From assembly GCF_027924145.1 (NCBI RefSeq), contig NZ_BRVP01000020.1:1-62750 (forward strand): a DNA stretch of 62,750 nt. The letters are read 5' to 3'. Origin of the DNA: Neptunitalea chrysea. Its GTDB lineage: Bacteria; Bacteroidota; Bacteroidia; Flavobacteriales; Flavobacteriaceae. The position numbers were made by a program, and so were the translations under genes. Position 1 is the stretch's first letter. Each line of letters begins with the position of its first letter. Shown here piece by piece: positions 42,216 to 51,790 of the stretch. Below the pieces are notes generated by a model. It saw nothing but the letters and a program-made list of their open reading frames with translations, made no database searches and was not told where the DNA came from.

Positions 42216-44651
42216 ATGAACCTAAATTATAAATTGTTAGGGATACACATAGCCGTAGTTGTACTATTTGCGATTATTTCTGTATTGTACTTTAAACCAG
42301 TATTGCAAGGAGAAGTAATCTATCAAAGTGATATTGTACAATACAATGGCATGGCCAAAGAAAGAAATGATTTAAAAGAGGAAACCGGACATGAATCGTA
42401 TTGGACCAATAGTGCCTTTGGAGGAATGCCTACTTATCAATTAGGGGCTAACTATTCTAATAACTATATAAAGTCGTTAGATAAAGTACTTCGTTTTTTA
42501 CCCAGGCCTGCTGATTACGTATTTTTATATTTGGTTAGCTTTTATATCTTAATGCTGGTATTAAAAGTAGATTATAGGATAGCCTTTTTAGGAGCTATCG
42601 CTTTTGGTTTTTCAACGTATTTTATAATTATTCTGGGAGTAGGGCATAATGCCAAAGCTCATGCTATTGCATATTTTCCATTAGTTGTAGCTGGTATTCT
42701 ATTGGTGTTTAGGAAAAAATACCTCTGGGGTACTATTTTAAGTGCTGTAGCATTATCCTTAGAAATTTGTGCAAATCACCCCCAAATGACGTATTACTTA
42801 TTGTTGTTAATATTAATTTTAGGAGTTATCTATTTAGTAGACGCTATTAAGAAAAAAGAAATACCTCATTTTTTTAAAGCTGTAGGTTTATTACTCGTAG
42901 CTGTTGTTATTTCTATTTTAACAAATGCTTCTAACTTATTAGCTACTCAAGAATATGCAAAATGGAGTACTCGAGGAAAAAGTGATTTAACCTTTAATGC
43001 AGATGGTTCTGAAAAAGATACTAGTCTTTCTTTAGACAAAGAATATATAACCTACTATAGTTATGGAGTTGTAGAATCGCTAGATTTATTAGTGCCAAGA
43101 TTATTTGGTGGTGCAAGTGCAGAAAAGTTAGGAAAAGATTCTGAAACATACGATTATATGGTAAGCCAAGGCTATCCTCTTAATGTTGTAAAATCGATTT
43201 CTAATAGTCTTCCTACGTATTGGGGATCACAACCAGGTACTGCTGCACCAGCATATGTTGGTGTAATTATGGTATTTTTATTTATACTAGGAATATTTTT
43301 GGTTAAAGGAAAACTAAAATGGACATTAGTGGGTGGTGTTATCATGTCTTTATTTTTATCATGGGGTAAAAATTTTGGTTTATTAACTGATTTTATGATA
43401 GATTATTTTCCTCTTTATGATAAGTTTAGAGCAGTATCTTCTATTCAGGTAATACTTGAATTATGTATTCCTATTTTAGGTATTATGGGACTTGCTAAGT
43501 TTTTTAATAGTGAAGTTTCGAAAGAAGAAAAATGGAATGCTCTTAAATGGTCAGGGATTATTTTAGGAGGTCTGTTTGTTATATTGTATTTAGGAAAATC
43601 TGCACTTTTTGATTTTGTTGGTGCATATGATGTACAGATGCGACAAAGCTATGGGAAGGATATCATGAATAAAATCATTGAAGATAGAAAAATACTATAT
43701 ACTAAAGATTTGATTAGAAGCTTTTTATTTACATCTGCTTCATTCTTTACTTTATGGTTGTTTTTCAAGGAAAAATTGAAAAAAAATATAGCTGTAGGAG
43801 TCTTAATTGTTTTAGTAGCTGTAGATCTTATTGGAGTAGACACACGCTATGTAAATAGTGATAGTTTTAAGGATAGTAAAACAATGGACACCCCCTTTAC
43901 AGAAACGTCAGCTGATGCGGAAATATTAAAAGATACTTCAGATTATAGAGTTTTTGATTTATCACAAGGTTTAAATGGTGCACGGGCTTCTTATTTCTTT
44001 AATTCTATTGGTGGATACCATGCTGCTAAACCAAGACGATTACAAGAATTATATGAATATCAGATAGCAAAAAATAATGTCGAAGTATTGAATATGCTTA
44101 ACGTAAAATATCTTTTAAGACCTGATAATAATGGTAATTTGAGTGTTTCTATAAACCCAAATGCAAATGGTAGCGCTTGGTTTGTATCTAATTTGAAAAA
44201 GGTTTCATCTGATGATGACGCTATGAAAGCTTTAGATAGTTTAAACACTATAGAGGAGGCTGTTGTAGATACAGCTATTTTTAGCGATTTAGCTAATGAA
44301 CCAGATAATTTTAAAGTAGATAGTTTAGCGAATATTGAACTTATAACTAAAACGCCTGACTATTTAAAATATAGCACTACTAATAAAAATAATGGTTTTG
44401 CCGTATTTTCTGAGATGTATTATCCTGAGGGATGGAATGTTACGATTGATAGTAAAGAAGTACCTCAATACAGGGTTAATTATGCCTTCAGAGGATTAGA
44501 AGTTCCGGCTGGTACACATACGATAGAATTTAAGTTTGAACCCGGAATTGTAAAAACGGGTAATGCTATTATGTTAGGAGGCAATGTGCTATTACTATTG
44601 TTAATTATTGGGGGAGTAGCATATCAGTTTAAATATAGAGCTAAAGAATAG
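42216..44651 (+). CDS. YfhO family polytopic membrane protein
   Basis: 811 residues with about twelve membrane helices and a large extracytoplasmic C-terminal part. YfhO-type features include the N-terminal FKPVLQGEVIYQSD, QPGTAAPAYVGVIMVFLF, the conserved YYPEGWNVTID and a final helix before YRAKE. YfhO proteins are implicated in glycosylating surface polymers such as lipoteichoic acid in Gram-positives. Here a role in cell-surface glycan assembly is inferred from the following glycosyltransferase and flippase. Confidence 0.85.
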   Translation: MNLNYKLLGIHIAVVVLFAIISVLYFKPVLQGEVIYQSDIVQYNGMAKERNDLKEETGHESYWTNSAFGGMPTYQLGANYSNNYIKSLDKVLRFLPRPADYVFLYLVSFYILMLVLKVDYRIAFLGAIAFGFSTYFIIILGVGHNAKAHAIAYFPLVVAGILLVFRKKYLWGTILSAVALSLEICANHPQMTYYLLLLILILGVIYLVDAIKKKEIPHFFKAVGLLLVAVVISILTNASNLLATQEYAKWSTRGKSDLTFNADGSEKDTSLSLDKEYITYYSYGVVESLDLLVPRLFGGASAEKLGKDSETYDYMVSQGYPLNVVKSISNSLPTYWGSQPGTAAPAYVGVIMVFLFILGIFLVKGKLKWTLVGGVIMSLFLSWGKNFGLLTDFMIDYFPLYDKFRAVSSIQVILELCIPILGIMGLAKFFNSEVSKEEKWNALKWSGIILGGLFVILYLGKSALFDFVGAYDVQMRQSYGKDIMNKIIEDRKILYTKDLIRSFLFTSASFFTLWLFFKEKLKKNIAVGVLIVLVAVDLIGVDTRYVNSDSFKDSKTMDTPFTETSADAEILKDTSDYRVFDLSQGLNGARASYFFNSIGGYHAAKPRRLQELYEYQIAKNNVEVLNMLNVKYLLRPDNNGNLSVSINPNANGSAWFVSNLKKVSSDDDAMKALDSLNTIEEAVVDTAIFSDLANEPDNFKVDSLANIELITKTPDYLKYSTTNKNNGFAVFSEMYYPEGWNVTIDSKEVPQYRVNYAFRGLEVPAGTHTIEFKFEPGIVKTGNAIMLGGNVLLLLLIIGGVAYQFKYRAKE

Positions 44652-44656
44652 CTTTT

Positions 44657-45937
44657 ATGCAAAAGGTACTTATTATAGCGTATTATTGGCCACCTGCCGG
44701 TGGCCCAGGAGTTCAGCGTTGGTTAAAATTTGTAAAATACTTTAGAGATTTCGGAATTGAGCCAATTGTGTATATTCCTGAAAATCCAATGTACCCTATG
44801 ACAGATGATTCGTTTGTACAAGATGTACCAAAAGATTTAACCGTTATAAAGAAACCGATTTTTGAGCCCTATGCCTATGCAAACATCTTGTCTAAGAATA
44901 AGACAAAAACCATAAGCAGTGGTATTATAAATACTAAAAAACAATCGTTACCTGAAAAAGCGTTACTTTGGATAAGAGGTAATTTTTTTATTCCAGACGC
45001 AAGAAAGTTTTGGGTAAAACCTTCAGTTAGCTTTTTATCGAGTTACTTGACTGAGCATAGTATAGATACCATAATAACTTCAGGACCGCCACATAGTTTA
45101 CATTTAATAGGGTTACAATTACAAGAAAAAATAGGCGTAAAATGGTTAGCAGACTTCAGAGATCCATGGACATCTATAGGGTATCACTCTAAATTAAAGC
45201 TTACTAAAGAGTCACAACGTAAGCATAAAAAATTAGAATCTGAGGTATTAAAAAAAGCAACTACAATAACAGTTACTAGTTTTACCACTAGAAATGAGTT
45301 TTTAAAAATAACAGATAGACCTATAGAGGTTATTACTAATGGTTTTGATGATGAAAATGTTAATGAAGTGAAATTATCATCAAAGTTTACGTTATCTCAT
45401 ATTGGTTCATTGTTATCGGGTAGAAATCCTGAGGTTTTATGGAGGGTTTTAAATGAACTTAGAGCTGAACAGGAGGGTTTTAAGGATGATTTAGAAATTG
45501 TATTAGCCGGAAAGGTTAGTCGTGAAGTTATCCAAACAATTAAAGAAAATGGATTAGAAAAATTCTTGAAATTGGAAGGGTATATTTCGCATGAGAAAGC
45601 ATTATCTTTACAAAGAGAAAGTCAGGTTGTATTATTAATAGAAATAGATTCTGAAGAAACAAAAGGAATAATACCAGGAAAACTATTTGAATACTTAGTA
45701 TCTGAAAGACCAATATTAGCAGTAGGACCAAAAGATTGGGATGCAGCAGTAATTATAAACGAAACGAATACAGGAGTAGCTTTTAATTATACTGAAAAAG
45801 AAAATCTTAAATATCAGATTATCAAGTGGTATCAAGATTATAAAAAAGGTACTTTATGTGTTAATTCAAACCAAATTGACCAGTACTCAAGAAAGTCATT
45901 AACATGTAAAATGGCTTCATTAATACAGTCTATGTAA
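44657..45937 (+). CDS. Glycosyltransferase (GT4-like)
   Basis: 426 residues of GT-B fold. The N-terminal Rossmann half has VLIIAYYWPPAGGPGVQRWL and DFRDPWTSIGY. The C-terminal nucleotide-sugar half has KFTLSHIGSLLSGRNPEVLW and IIPGKLFEYLVSERPILAVG, with the conserved Glu of the family. It acts on the cytoplasmic side, adding a sugar to a lipid-linked or surface glycan. It sits 5 bp after the YfhO gene and 4 bp before the flippase, so one pathway is likely. Donor and acceptor cannot be told. Confidence 0.88.
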   Translation: MQKVLIIAYYWPPAGGPGVQRWLKFVKYFRDFGIEPIVYIPENPMYPMTDDSFVQDVPKDLTVIKKPIFEPYAYANILSKNKTKTISSGIINTKKQSLPEKALLWIRGNFFIPDARKFWVKPSVSFLSSYLTEHSIDTIITSGPPHSLHLIGLQLQEKIGVKWLADFRDPWTSIGYHSKLKLTKESQRKHKKLESEVLKKATTITVTSFTTRNEFLKITDRPIEVITNGFDDENVNEVKLSSKFTLSHIGSLLSGRNPEVLWRVLNELRAEQEGFKDDLEIVLAGKVSREVIQTIKENGLEKFLKLEGYISHEKALSLQRESQVVLLIEIDSEETKGIIPGKLFEYLVSERPILAVGPKDWDAAVIINETNTGVAFNYTEKENLKYQIIKWYQDYKKGTLCVNSNQIDQYSRKSLTCKMASLIQSM

Positions 45938-45941
45938 TTAT

Positions 45942-47405
45942 ATGGGAGTTATTTTAAAACAGTCTTTTCTTAATATTATATCAACTTATGTTGGTTTTGC
46001 TCTAGGAGCTATCAATACTTTATTTCTGTACCCTAACTTTATGACTGATGAGTATTATGGTTTAATTGGTTATCTAATTTCTGTTGCTAATATACTTACA
46101 CCATTATTATGTGTAGGAGTTCAGAATACAATAGTCAAGTTTTATTCATCGTATAAAGTTGCAGAAGAACAACATAAATTTAATTTTATGATGTTCTTAT
46201 TGCCATTAACAATGATGATACCCGTTGCTTTAATAGGGTTTTTAGCCTACGAACCTATCTCTGAATTTATTTCAAAACAGAATGCCTTAATTAAAAATTA
46301 TGCATGGATTGTTTTTATAATAGCAGCATCTATGGCTTATTTTGAGGTGTTTTATGCATGGACAAAAGTACAGCTACAGTCTGTTATAGGTAACTTTATG
46401 AAAGAAGTACTACACAGGGCTATTATAATGATTTTGTTGTTTGCATTATATGTAAATTTTCTTACTATAGAGCAATTTATATATGCAGTAGTAATAATGT
46501 ATTTTACTAGAATGCTAATTATGGGTATTATTGCTTTTAAAATAAAAAGGCCTACTTTTTTGGCTGGGTTAACCACAGATTCTAAATCTATTTTAAGTTA
46601 TTCAGTCCTAATAATTTTAGCAGGCTCTATAGCTATTGTATTATTAGATGTAGATAAAGTGATGTTAGGTCAGTATATAGACATTAAAAACGTAGCATAT
46701 TATAATGTAGCTGTTTTTATAGGTATAGTAATAGCCGTTCCGTCTAGAGCTATGCAACAAATTACTACTCCCATAACAGCTAGATTATTAAACGAAAATA
46801 ATTTAGAAGAGTTAGCAGATTTGTACAAGAAATCTTCTATAAACCTTTATATAGTAAGTGGGGTGATATTTTTATTAATAGTGTTAAATATCAATCAATT
46901 ATATCTTTTATTACCTGAAGAATATAGTAGTGCAGTTGTGGTTGTATTTTTTATATCCTTAGCAAAATTGTTAGAAAATATTATAGGTATAAACAATGCT
47001 ATTATCTTTAACTCTAAATATTATAAAACAGTTTTGCTCTTCGGGCTTTTCCTAGCTATTATAACGGTAATCTTAAATATGATTTTTATTCCTTTATGGG
47101 GTATGAATGGTGCGGGGCTGGCTACATTAACAGCATTTGTACTATATAACGTAACCAAACTTATTTTTGTTAATAATAAGTTTGGTATTCAGCCTTTTAG
47201 TATAGCAACATTAAAAACAACCGTTTTATTTATTGTTATAGGTATTTCTTTTTTCTTTTGGGATTTTAACTTTTATCCCATTATTAGTATTGCTATAAAA
47301 TCGATACTAATAGTAACAGTTTGCATTTATGGGATGCTTAAACTGAATCTATCGACTGATCTTAAAAAAATATGGGATAAATATACTCCTGTTAGTCGCA
47401 GTTAG
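45942..47405 (+). CDS. Polysaccharide biosynthesis flippase (Wzx/MOP family)
   Basis: 487 residues with about fourteen membrane helices, of the MOP superfamily of lipid-linked oligosaccharide flippases. Typical features are the N-terminal GVILKQSFLNIISTYVGFAL, the middle DVDKVMLGQYI and GMNGAGLATLTA. It is expected to move a glycan unit from the cytoplasmic to the periplasmic face. Its 3' end overlaps the convergent lipoprotein gene by 14 bp. Confidence 0.88.
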   Translation: MGVILKQSFLNIISTYVGFALGAINTLFLYPNFMTDEYYGLIGYLISVANILTPLLCVGVQNTIVKFYSSYKVAEEQHKFNFMMFLLPLTMMIPVALIGFLAYEPISEFISKQNALIKNYAWIVFIIAASMAYFEVFYAWTKVQLQSVIGNFMKEVLHRAIIMILLFALYVNFLTIEQFIYAVVIMYFTRMLIMGIIAFKIKRPTFLAGLTTDSKSILSYSVLIILAGSIAIVLLDVDKVMLGQYIDIKNVAYYNVAVFIGIVIAVPSRAMQQITTPITARLLNENNLEELADLYKKSSINLYIVSGVIFLLIVLNINQLYLLLPEEYSSAVVVVFFISLAKLLENIIGINNAIIFNSKYYKTVLLFGLFLAIITVILNMIFIPLWGMNGAGLATLTAFVLYNVTKLIFVNNKFGIQPFSIATLKTTVLFIVIGISFFFWDFNFYPIISIAIKSILIVTVCIYGMLKLNLSTDLKKIWDKYTPVSRS

Positions 47406-47607
47406 ATTCAGTAAAGTATCCTTCTGTATCGTACACATCACAAGTCCCTGCTTTTCTTTCAATAAACTCGTAATCAAAATTTCCGGTAGACTCATTGTAA
47501 ACAGACTCATAAAAATCACAGTAACACCCGTTTTCATCTTCTTCAGCACACCCCGTTATTACAGTAATAGATATAACGACCATTAGGTAAAAAAGGTTCT
47601 TTTTCAT
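47392..47607 (-). CDS. Small Cys-containing lipoprotein
   Basis: 71 residues with a lipoprotein signal (VISITVITGC) and a short mature part containing paired cysteines (GCYCDFY, GTCDVYD, NCD). It overlaps the convergent flippase gene's last 14 bp. No family is recognised. Exported and membrane-anchored by inference. Confidence 0.7.
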   Translation of the reverse strand: MKKNLFYLMVVISITVITGCAEEDENGCYCDFYESVYNESTGNFDYEFIERKAGTCDVYDTEGYFTESNCD

Positions 47608-47695
47608 AAAAAATAGTTTAATACCGCTAATGTATAATAATATTTATTCTTTCAAAAGAGCCGTCATTAGCTAATTTATATTATTAGCATAAGGT

Positions 47696-48361
47696 TTAAA
47701 TTAATCCCATGTCCTTAGCTATTGCAATTAAGTGCACAGTATTTTGAACTTCCAAAATACTTTTCATTTTATTAATTCTTTTTTCTACCGTACTTAAACT
47801 GTTAGGGCTAATCTTTTGATTTTTTAGTAACTGACTTATTTCATCTTGGATATGTCCTTGGGCTAAATAGTTTAAAAGAATAATATCGTAATCATCAATA
47901 TTAATACTACTAGTCTTTCGTAAAGCTTGTGAAACTTGAGATGAAATAAATACTTTGTTTTTATAAGTTATGAATATGGCATCTTTTAAATCCTGAATAC
48001 CATTTCTCCCTTTACATACAAATCCGTTTATGTCAAATTTTTCAAATAACTTTTTAATCTTCTGAATACGGTCATCAACAGAATAAACAATGATATGAAT
48101 ATCAGGAAACTGATCTTTAACTACAGCAATAAGTTCTTCCCCCGAACTATATTTTTCATTCCTATGATCTTTTTTAAATGATAAATCTGTTATCAATAGC
48201 TCATAAGGCTCATTGTCAATCACTGCTTTTTTTAATTTTAATAACGCATCGTCACAATATTGTACACTAGAAATTACCGGAATTTCTATTTCTTCTAATA
48301 AATGCTGAACACCTTCATTGATGCTCTTTAAATCTTCTGCAACTAAAATTTTTTGATACAT
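47696..48361 (-). CDS. LuxR/NarL-type response regulator
   Basis: 221 residues: receiver domain with acidic residues in VAEDLKSINEG and phospho-acceptor Asp in LITDLSF (about 64), then an HTH near the C-terminus (about 155-215: DIILLNYLAQGHIQDEISQL, LSTVEKRINKMKSILE) of the LuxR type. It starts 6 bp after the kinase stop and is its partner. Confidence 0.88.
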   Translation of the reverse strand: MYQKILVAEDLKSINEGVQHLLEEIEIPVISSVQYCDDALLKLKKAVIDNEPYELLITDLSFKKDHRNEKYSSGEELIAVVKDQFPDIHIIVYSVDDRIQKIKKLFEKFDINGFVCKGRNGIQDLKDAIFITYKNKVFISSQVSQALRKTSSINIDDYDIILLNYLAQGHIQDEISQLLKNQKISPNSLSTVEKRINKMKSILEVQNTVHLIAIAKDMGLI

Positions 48362-48367
48362 GAATAA

Positions 48368-50284
48368 TTAAAGTATAATGTTAGCTTTAAATCCTTTATT
48401 TATTTCTGAGTCAAAAATAATTTTTCCTCCTAAGGTTTTTATACGGTTTTCCACATAACTTAGTCCACTTTTATTCTTTAAATTGGTTCCTATACCATTA
48501 TCCCAATATTCAATGTATATTTTTCTCTTATTTTGCGTAAAACTAACTTTTACAAGCTTGGCTTTACTATGTTTACTCATATTGGTCATTAATTCTTGTA
48601 AAACTCTATATAAAGTAATGCAGCCTTGTTTTTCTATATAACTCCAATTGATAGAATTAATACCGGTGGTTATAATAATGTTATTATTAGTCTTATACGA
48701 TTTTAATAAATCTTCAAGGGTTTTAGAAAAATTTTCATCTATTTCTAAACTTCCATTCTTTTTAGAGATATCTCTAGACCGTTGATAAATATCATCCAAT
48801 GTATGAAGTGTTGTTTCTTCATCTATACGTTGGTGCTGTATTTTATTCATTGTATAATAAATATCATTTGCTATTTCATCATGAACTTGTTTAGCAATTC
48901 GGGTTTCTGTAGCATAAACTTCGGCAAGTCTCTTTTTCCTATAAGTAATATAGGCTGATCCTCCTATTATAACAGATAATATCCCAAGTATAAAAAGACC
49001 CCATTTCCAAGCTACTCTTTTATTTTCTCCAAATTTTCTACTAACCTCGCTTCCTAAATACTTTAATTCATTTTCTTGCGCTATCTGATGTTCTTTTTGG
49101 TAATTATATTTTAAAGACATGTACTTATAAGTAGCTCCAGATTCTAGCATTTCCATACTATCTCTTAAAACTATATAAGGCTGAATATAGTTACTGCTAC
49201 CTAAGTCTATTAAAAGTTTAAGCGATTCTAATTGTTCTTCTCCTGTATTAAGCACTTTTGCCGTTTCATACGCTTTACCAGCATACTCCAAAGCTTTATT
49301 ATTATTCTTAAAATATTTATATGCTTTAGCCATTTGATGATAACTAGAATACATTCCTGCTTTATAATCTAGAGAAGAGCGTATTTCCAAACTTTTAGCT
49401 ATATTGTCAATAGCTAACGTATCATTTAAATTATATTTAGCTCCCCCTAAATTACACAAAGCACGTGCAACTTGTTTTTCATTATTAAGCTTATAAGCAT
49501 TATCTAATGCTAATTGAAAATTATATTTGGCTTTTTCATAAGAACCGCTTTTTAAATAGATATTACCAATATTGTTTAAAAATATATTTTGTTCAGACGG
49601 GTCATCTGTAAAAGAAAGACCATTTTTATAATAAGCAAGGGCTTGGTCATATTCCTTACGTTCTTTATAAATAATACCTAAGCCATTATATAAAGCTGTA
49701 AGATAGGAATTATAATATTCTTTATTTTTTTGTTTGTCTATTAAAGCAATGGCCTTAGTAGCGATATTTTCACTTTCAAATGAAAGCCCCATTTTACGTT
49801 TCACTAAGCTTATACAATTATAAGCATTTACTTGCATGTTAGTATTAGCAAGTTTTTGGCTTAATTCTAATTGTATTTCATAGGCATTTAGCGCGGCATC
49901 CATTTTCTCAGCAAATCTATAACCATTAGCCAATCGGTTATAAGCATATAAAAGTTTTATAGAATCTTTTTCTATAGTACTTAATTCAATAGACTTTTTA
50001 GCATAAAAGATAGTGCTGTCCTTTTCTTCTTTAAAAGAAAACAGGAATGTTTTAATATCATATGCTTTTAATATTTTGGGTATATCATTAGCTTGTTTAG
50101 CATGCTCTAAAGCACAGTTTAACAACGCATGTTGCTTATTAATGGATAGTTTTTTTCTGTAACTTTTTTTAAAAATAGCATAGACATCATCTCTATTATT
50201 TTCCTGAGCTAAACAAGGAGAATAACAACTTGTAATTAACATAAAAATGCTAAAAAAGAGGAATGAAAGATAATTCAATTTCAT
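48368..50284 (-). CDS. TPR-containing sensor histidine kinase
   Basis: 638 residues. The signal peptide has a Cys near the end (ITSCYSPCLAQ). A periplasmic TPR array (about 60-370) is followed by a membrane helix (about 420-440, WGLFILGILSVIIGGSAYIT), a HisKA_3-type dimerisation domain with H in AKQVHDEIANDIYYTMNK and an HATPase domain (EYWDNGIGTNLKNKSGLSYV). The architecture is typical of Bacteroidota kinases paired with LuxR-type regulators. TPR repeats suggest that the signal is a protein or peptide contact. Confidence 0.88.
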   Translation of the reverse strand: MKLNYLSFLFFSIFMLITSCYSPCLAQENNRDDVYAIFKKSYRKKLSINKQHALLNCALEHAKQANDIPKILKAYDIKTFLFSFKEEKDSTIFYAKKSIELSTIEKDSIKLLYAYNRLANGYRFAEKMDAALNAYEIQLELSQKLANTNMQVNAYNCISLVKRKMGLSFESENIATKAIALIDKQKNKEYYNSYLTALYNGLGIIYKERKEYDQALAYYKNGLSFTDDPSEQNIFLNNIGNIYLKSGSYEKAKYNFQLALDNAYKLNNEKQVARALCNLGGAKYNLNDTLAIDNIAKSLEIRSSLDYKAGMYSSYHQMAKAYKYFKNNNKALEYAGKAYETAKVLNTGEEQLESLKLLIDLGSSNYIQPYIVLRDSMEMLESGATYKYMSLKYNYQKEHQIAQENELKYLGSEVSRKFGENKRVAWKWGLFILGILSVIIGGSAYITYRKKRLAEVYATETRIAKQVHDEIANDIYYTMNKIQHQRIDEETTLHTLDDIYQRSRDISKKNGSLEIDENFSKTLEDLLKSYKTNNNIIITTGINSINWSYIEKQGCITLYRVLQELMTNMSKHSKAKLVKVSFTQNKRKIYIEYWDNGIGTNLKNKSGLSYVENRIKTLGGKIIFDSEINKGFKANIIL

Positions 50285-50288
50285 TCCT

Positions 50289-50296
50289 CAAAAGTA
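50289..50296 (-). promoter_or_regulatory. -7 promoter box (TACTTTTG) abutting the kinase start
   Basis: An exact TAnnTTTG match ends only 4 bp before the kinase ATG at 50284. If used, transcription would begin at or next to the start codon. Confidence 0.4.
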
Positions 50297-50342
50297 CTAA
50301 CTTATTTGTATAAATTCACTTTATTTTGGCAACAAATGAATT

Positions 50343-50549
50343 TTATGGGGTAGGGGTATCCGATGGATCATTCAGATCTTGAGTTTCTTCAGAACCGGAT
50401 CCCATTTCACCATCATCATCTCCGGTATCACCTTGTGACTGTTGGTATTCGTATAGGCTCATGTCTTCTGAAACACTATTTGGGGTGCAGGAATAGAATA
50501 GTGGTAAAGCACATAAAGTAAGTGATAAAAATATATAAAATTTTTTCAT
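50343..50549 (-). CDS. Small acidic lipoprotein
   Basis: 68 residues: signal peptide with lipobox (LPLFYSC) and a short acidic, low-complexity mature part (GDTGDDDGEMGSGSEE) ending in DTPTP. No family is recognised. It lies upstream of the TPR kinase in the same direction, with 58 bp between them. Confidence 0.65.
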   Translation of the reverse strand: MKKFYIFLSLTLCALPLFYSCTPNSVSEDMSLYEYQQSQGDTGDDDGEMGSGSEETQDLNDPSDTPTP

Positions 50550-50608
50550 TTGTCGTGATTTTAAAAATTATTGAATAAGGCGTTTGCTGCTTTTTCAGCA
50601 ACTGTAAA

Positions 50609-50624
50609 ATGTGAGGCCTCACAT
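50609..50624. promoter_or_regulatory. 16-bp perfect palindrome, candidate operator
   Basis: ATGTGAGGCCTCACAT is perfectly palindromic and G+C-rich in an A+T-rich gap of 286 bp (50550-50835). The gap also holds hairpins with arms TTGCTG/CAGCAA (about 50584-50602) and GGTATT/AATACC (about 50700-50715). No gene is seen in this stretch. Confidence 0.4.
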
Positions 50625-50835
50625 GGTGGGAAGTGTAGTAGTTTATACCTCTTAAAGTATCTTCCCTTTGTTTTAAGAAGTACAGACTACAACTATGACG
50701 GTATTGTTTAATACCACGACAAATGAATGAGTAGATGAAAGATAAATCGGGAAATAAAGGGGAAACCTTTGAGAAATTAATTTCTTATAAATTTCTCATG
50801 AAAAAATGTAACTTTATCACATAATAATCAATACA

Positions 50836-51516
50836 ATGCAAAGAGTATTACTTTTAGAATCCTTTGCTAAAGTTGCAAAGGAATTTTCACATTTATCTAA
50901 AACTAAACAGGCCGAAGAGCTAAGCAATATAATTGAAGAGCATAGTGAGTTACTAGGTGACAAAGAAGTGCTTACAGGAAAGCGATTAACACAATTAAAA
51001 AGAGATGCTGAAGAAGGGGCTATAACAATGCGTATGGGGATAGCAAATGCATTAGCTCACTATATAGGGTATCAAGATTTTGTAGCCTATTCTAAAGCAT
51101 ACCAAAAAAAGCAATTAACACTTAAAGATAAAACTGTTGGCTTTTTAGATAAGCATAAAATAACCCTGTTAGTTAGTGTAGTGCTTTTGGTTGTTTTTTT
51201 AATAATAGGACAAATAACCAAAAGAAAATGGATGATATGGAATAAAGATCATTATGAAAAAGTAGATTTTAATGAAGCCTATTTTAATACCGGTAAGCTT
51301 AAAATTTATGAAGAAGATTTGTGTACCAAATTTTTAAAGGTTAAACCCTATTGTAAAACAGTATTTTTCACTGCTAATGATAAACCTTTAATCTGGTATG
51401 GGAAAAGTAAAAACGGAACATATGAGTTTTTTACCTCAAATGGGAATCATCCTGAAACAGGAAAGCAATTAAGACCCATTACAAAATATATGATTAATAA
51501 ATATATTTGTCCATAA
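50836..51516 (+). CDS. Single-helix membrane protein of unknown function
   Basis: 226 residues: a helical N-terminal region (about 1-95) with ANALAHYIGYQDFVAYSKAY, a pattern shared with uncharacterised Bacteroidota proteins, then one membrane helix (about 109-127) and an extracytoplasmic C-terminal part with two Cys pairs (EDLCTKFLKVKPYCK, YICP). Not recognised as a known family. It stands alone, divergent from the small lipoprotein gene. Confidence 0.6.
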   Translation: MQRVLLLESFAKVAKEFSHLSKTKQAEELSNIIEEHSELLGDKEVLTGKRLTQLKRDAEEGAITMRMGIANALAHYIGYQDFVAYSKAYQKKQLTLKDKTVGFLDKHKITLLVSVVLLVVFLIIGQITKRKWMIWNKDHYEKVDFNEAYFNTGKLKIYEEDLCTKFLKVKPYCKTVFFTANDKPLIWYGKSKNGTYEFFTSNGNHPETGKQLRPITKYMINKYICP

Positions 51517-51523
51517 TTAGCTT

Positions 51524-51766
51524 TTAATCTTCCCAACCACATAGGGTTCGTTTTATTTTTTTAGCATCCTCTATAGTTACTCTTTTAATATCTGACTTAC
51601 AGTTGTTAAGTCCTCTGCAGTTTTTCTTATAGTGATACTTTTTACTGCTTTTACCTGTACATATGTACACATAAGTATCGCTATTATTTTCTAAGCTAGT
51701 TGGAAATAGAATAGAAGAACATAATATGAAGTAAAAACTAACTAATATTTTAATTCTAAACCGTAT
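51524..51766 (-). CDS. Small secreted protein with a non-ATG start (possible ATA)
   Basis: A minus-strand frame of 80 residues with no ATG: after an in-frame TGA it runs from ATA at 51766 (RFRIKILVSFYFILCSSILF signal) into YVYICTGKSSKKYHYKKNCR and ends RTLCGWED at 51524. A signal peptide and three Cys support a real exported protein of a type common in Bacteroidota. AAGGAAAACC just before ATA could serve for ribosome binding. ATA is very rare as a start, so the start codon may have mutated and the gene may be dead. Confidence 0.5.
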   Translation of the reverse strand: MRFRIKILVSFYFILCSSILFPTSLENNSDTYVYICTGKSSKKYHYKKNCRGLNNCKSDIKRVTIEDAKKIKRTLCGWED

Positions 51767-51790
51767 GGTTTTCCTTCAAATACGAAAAAA

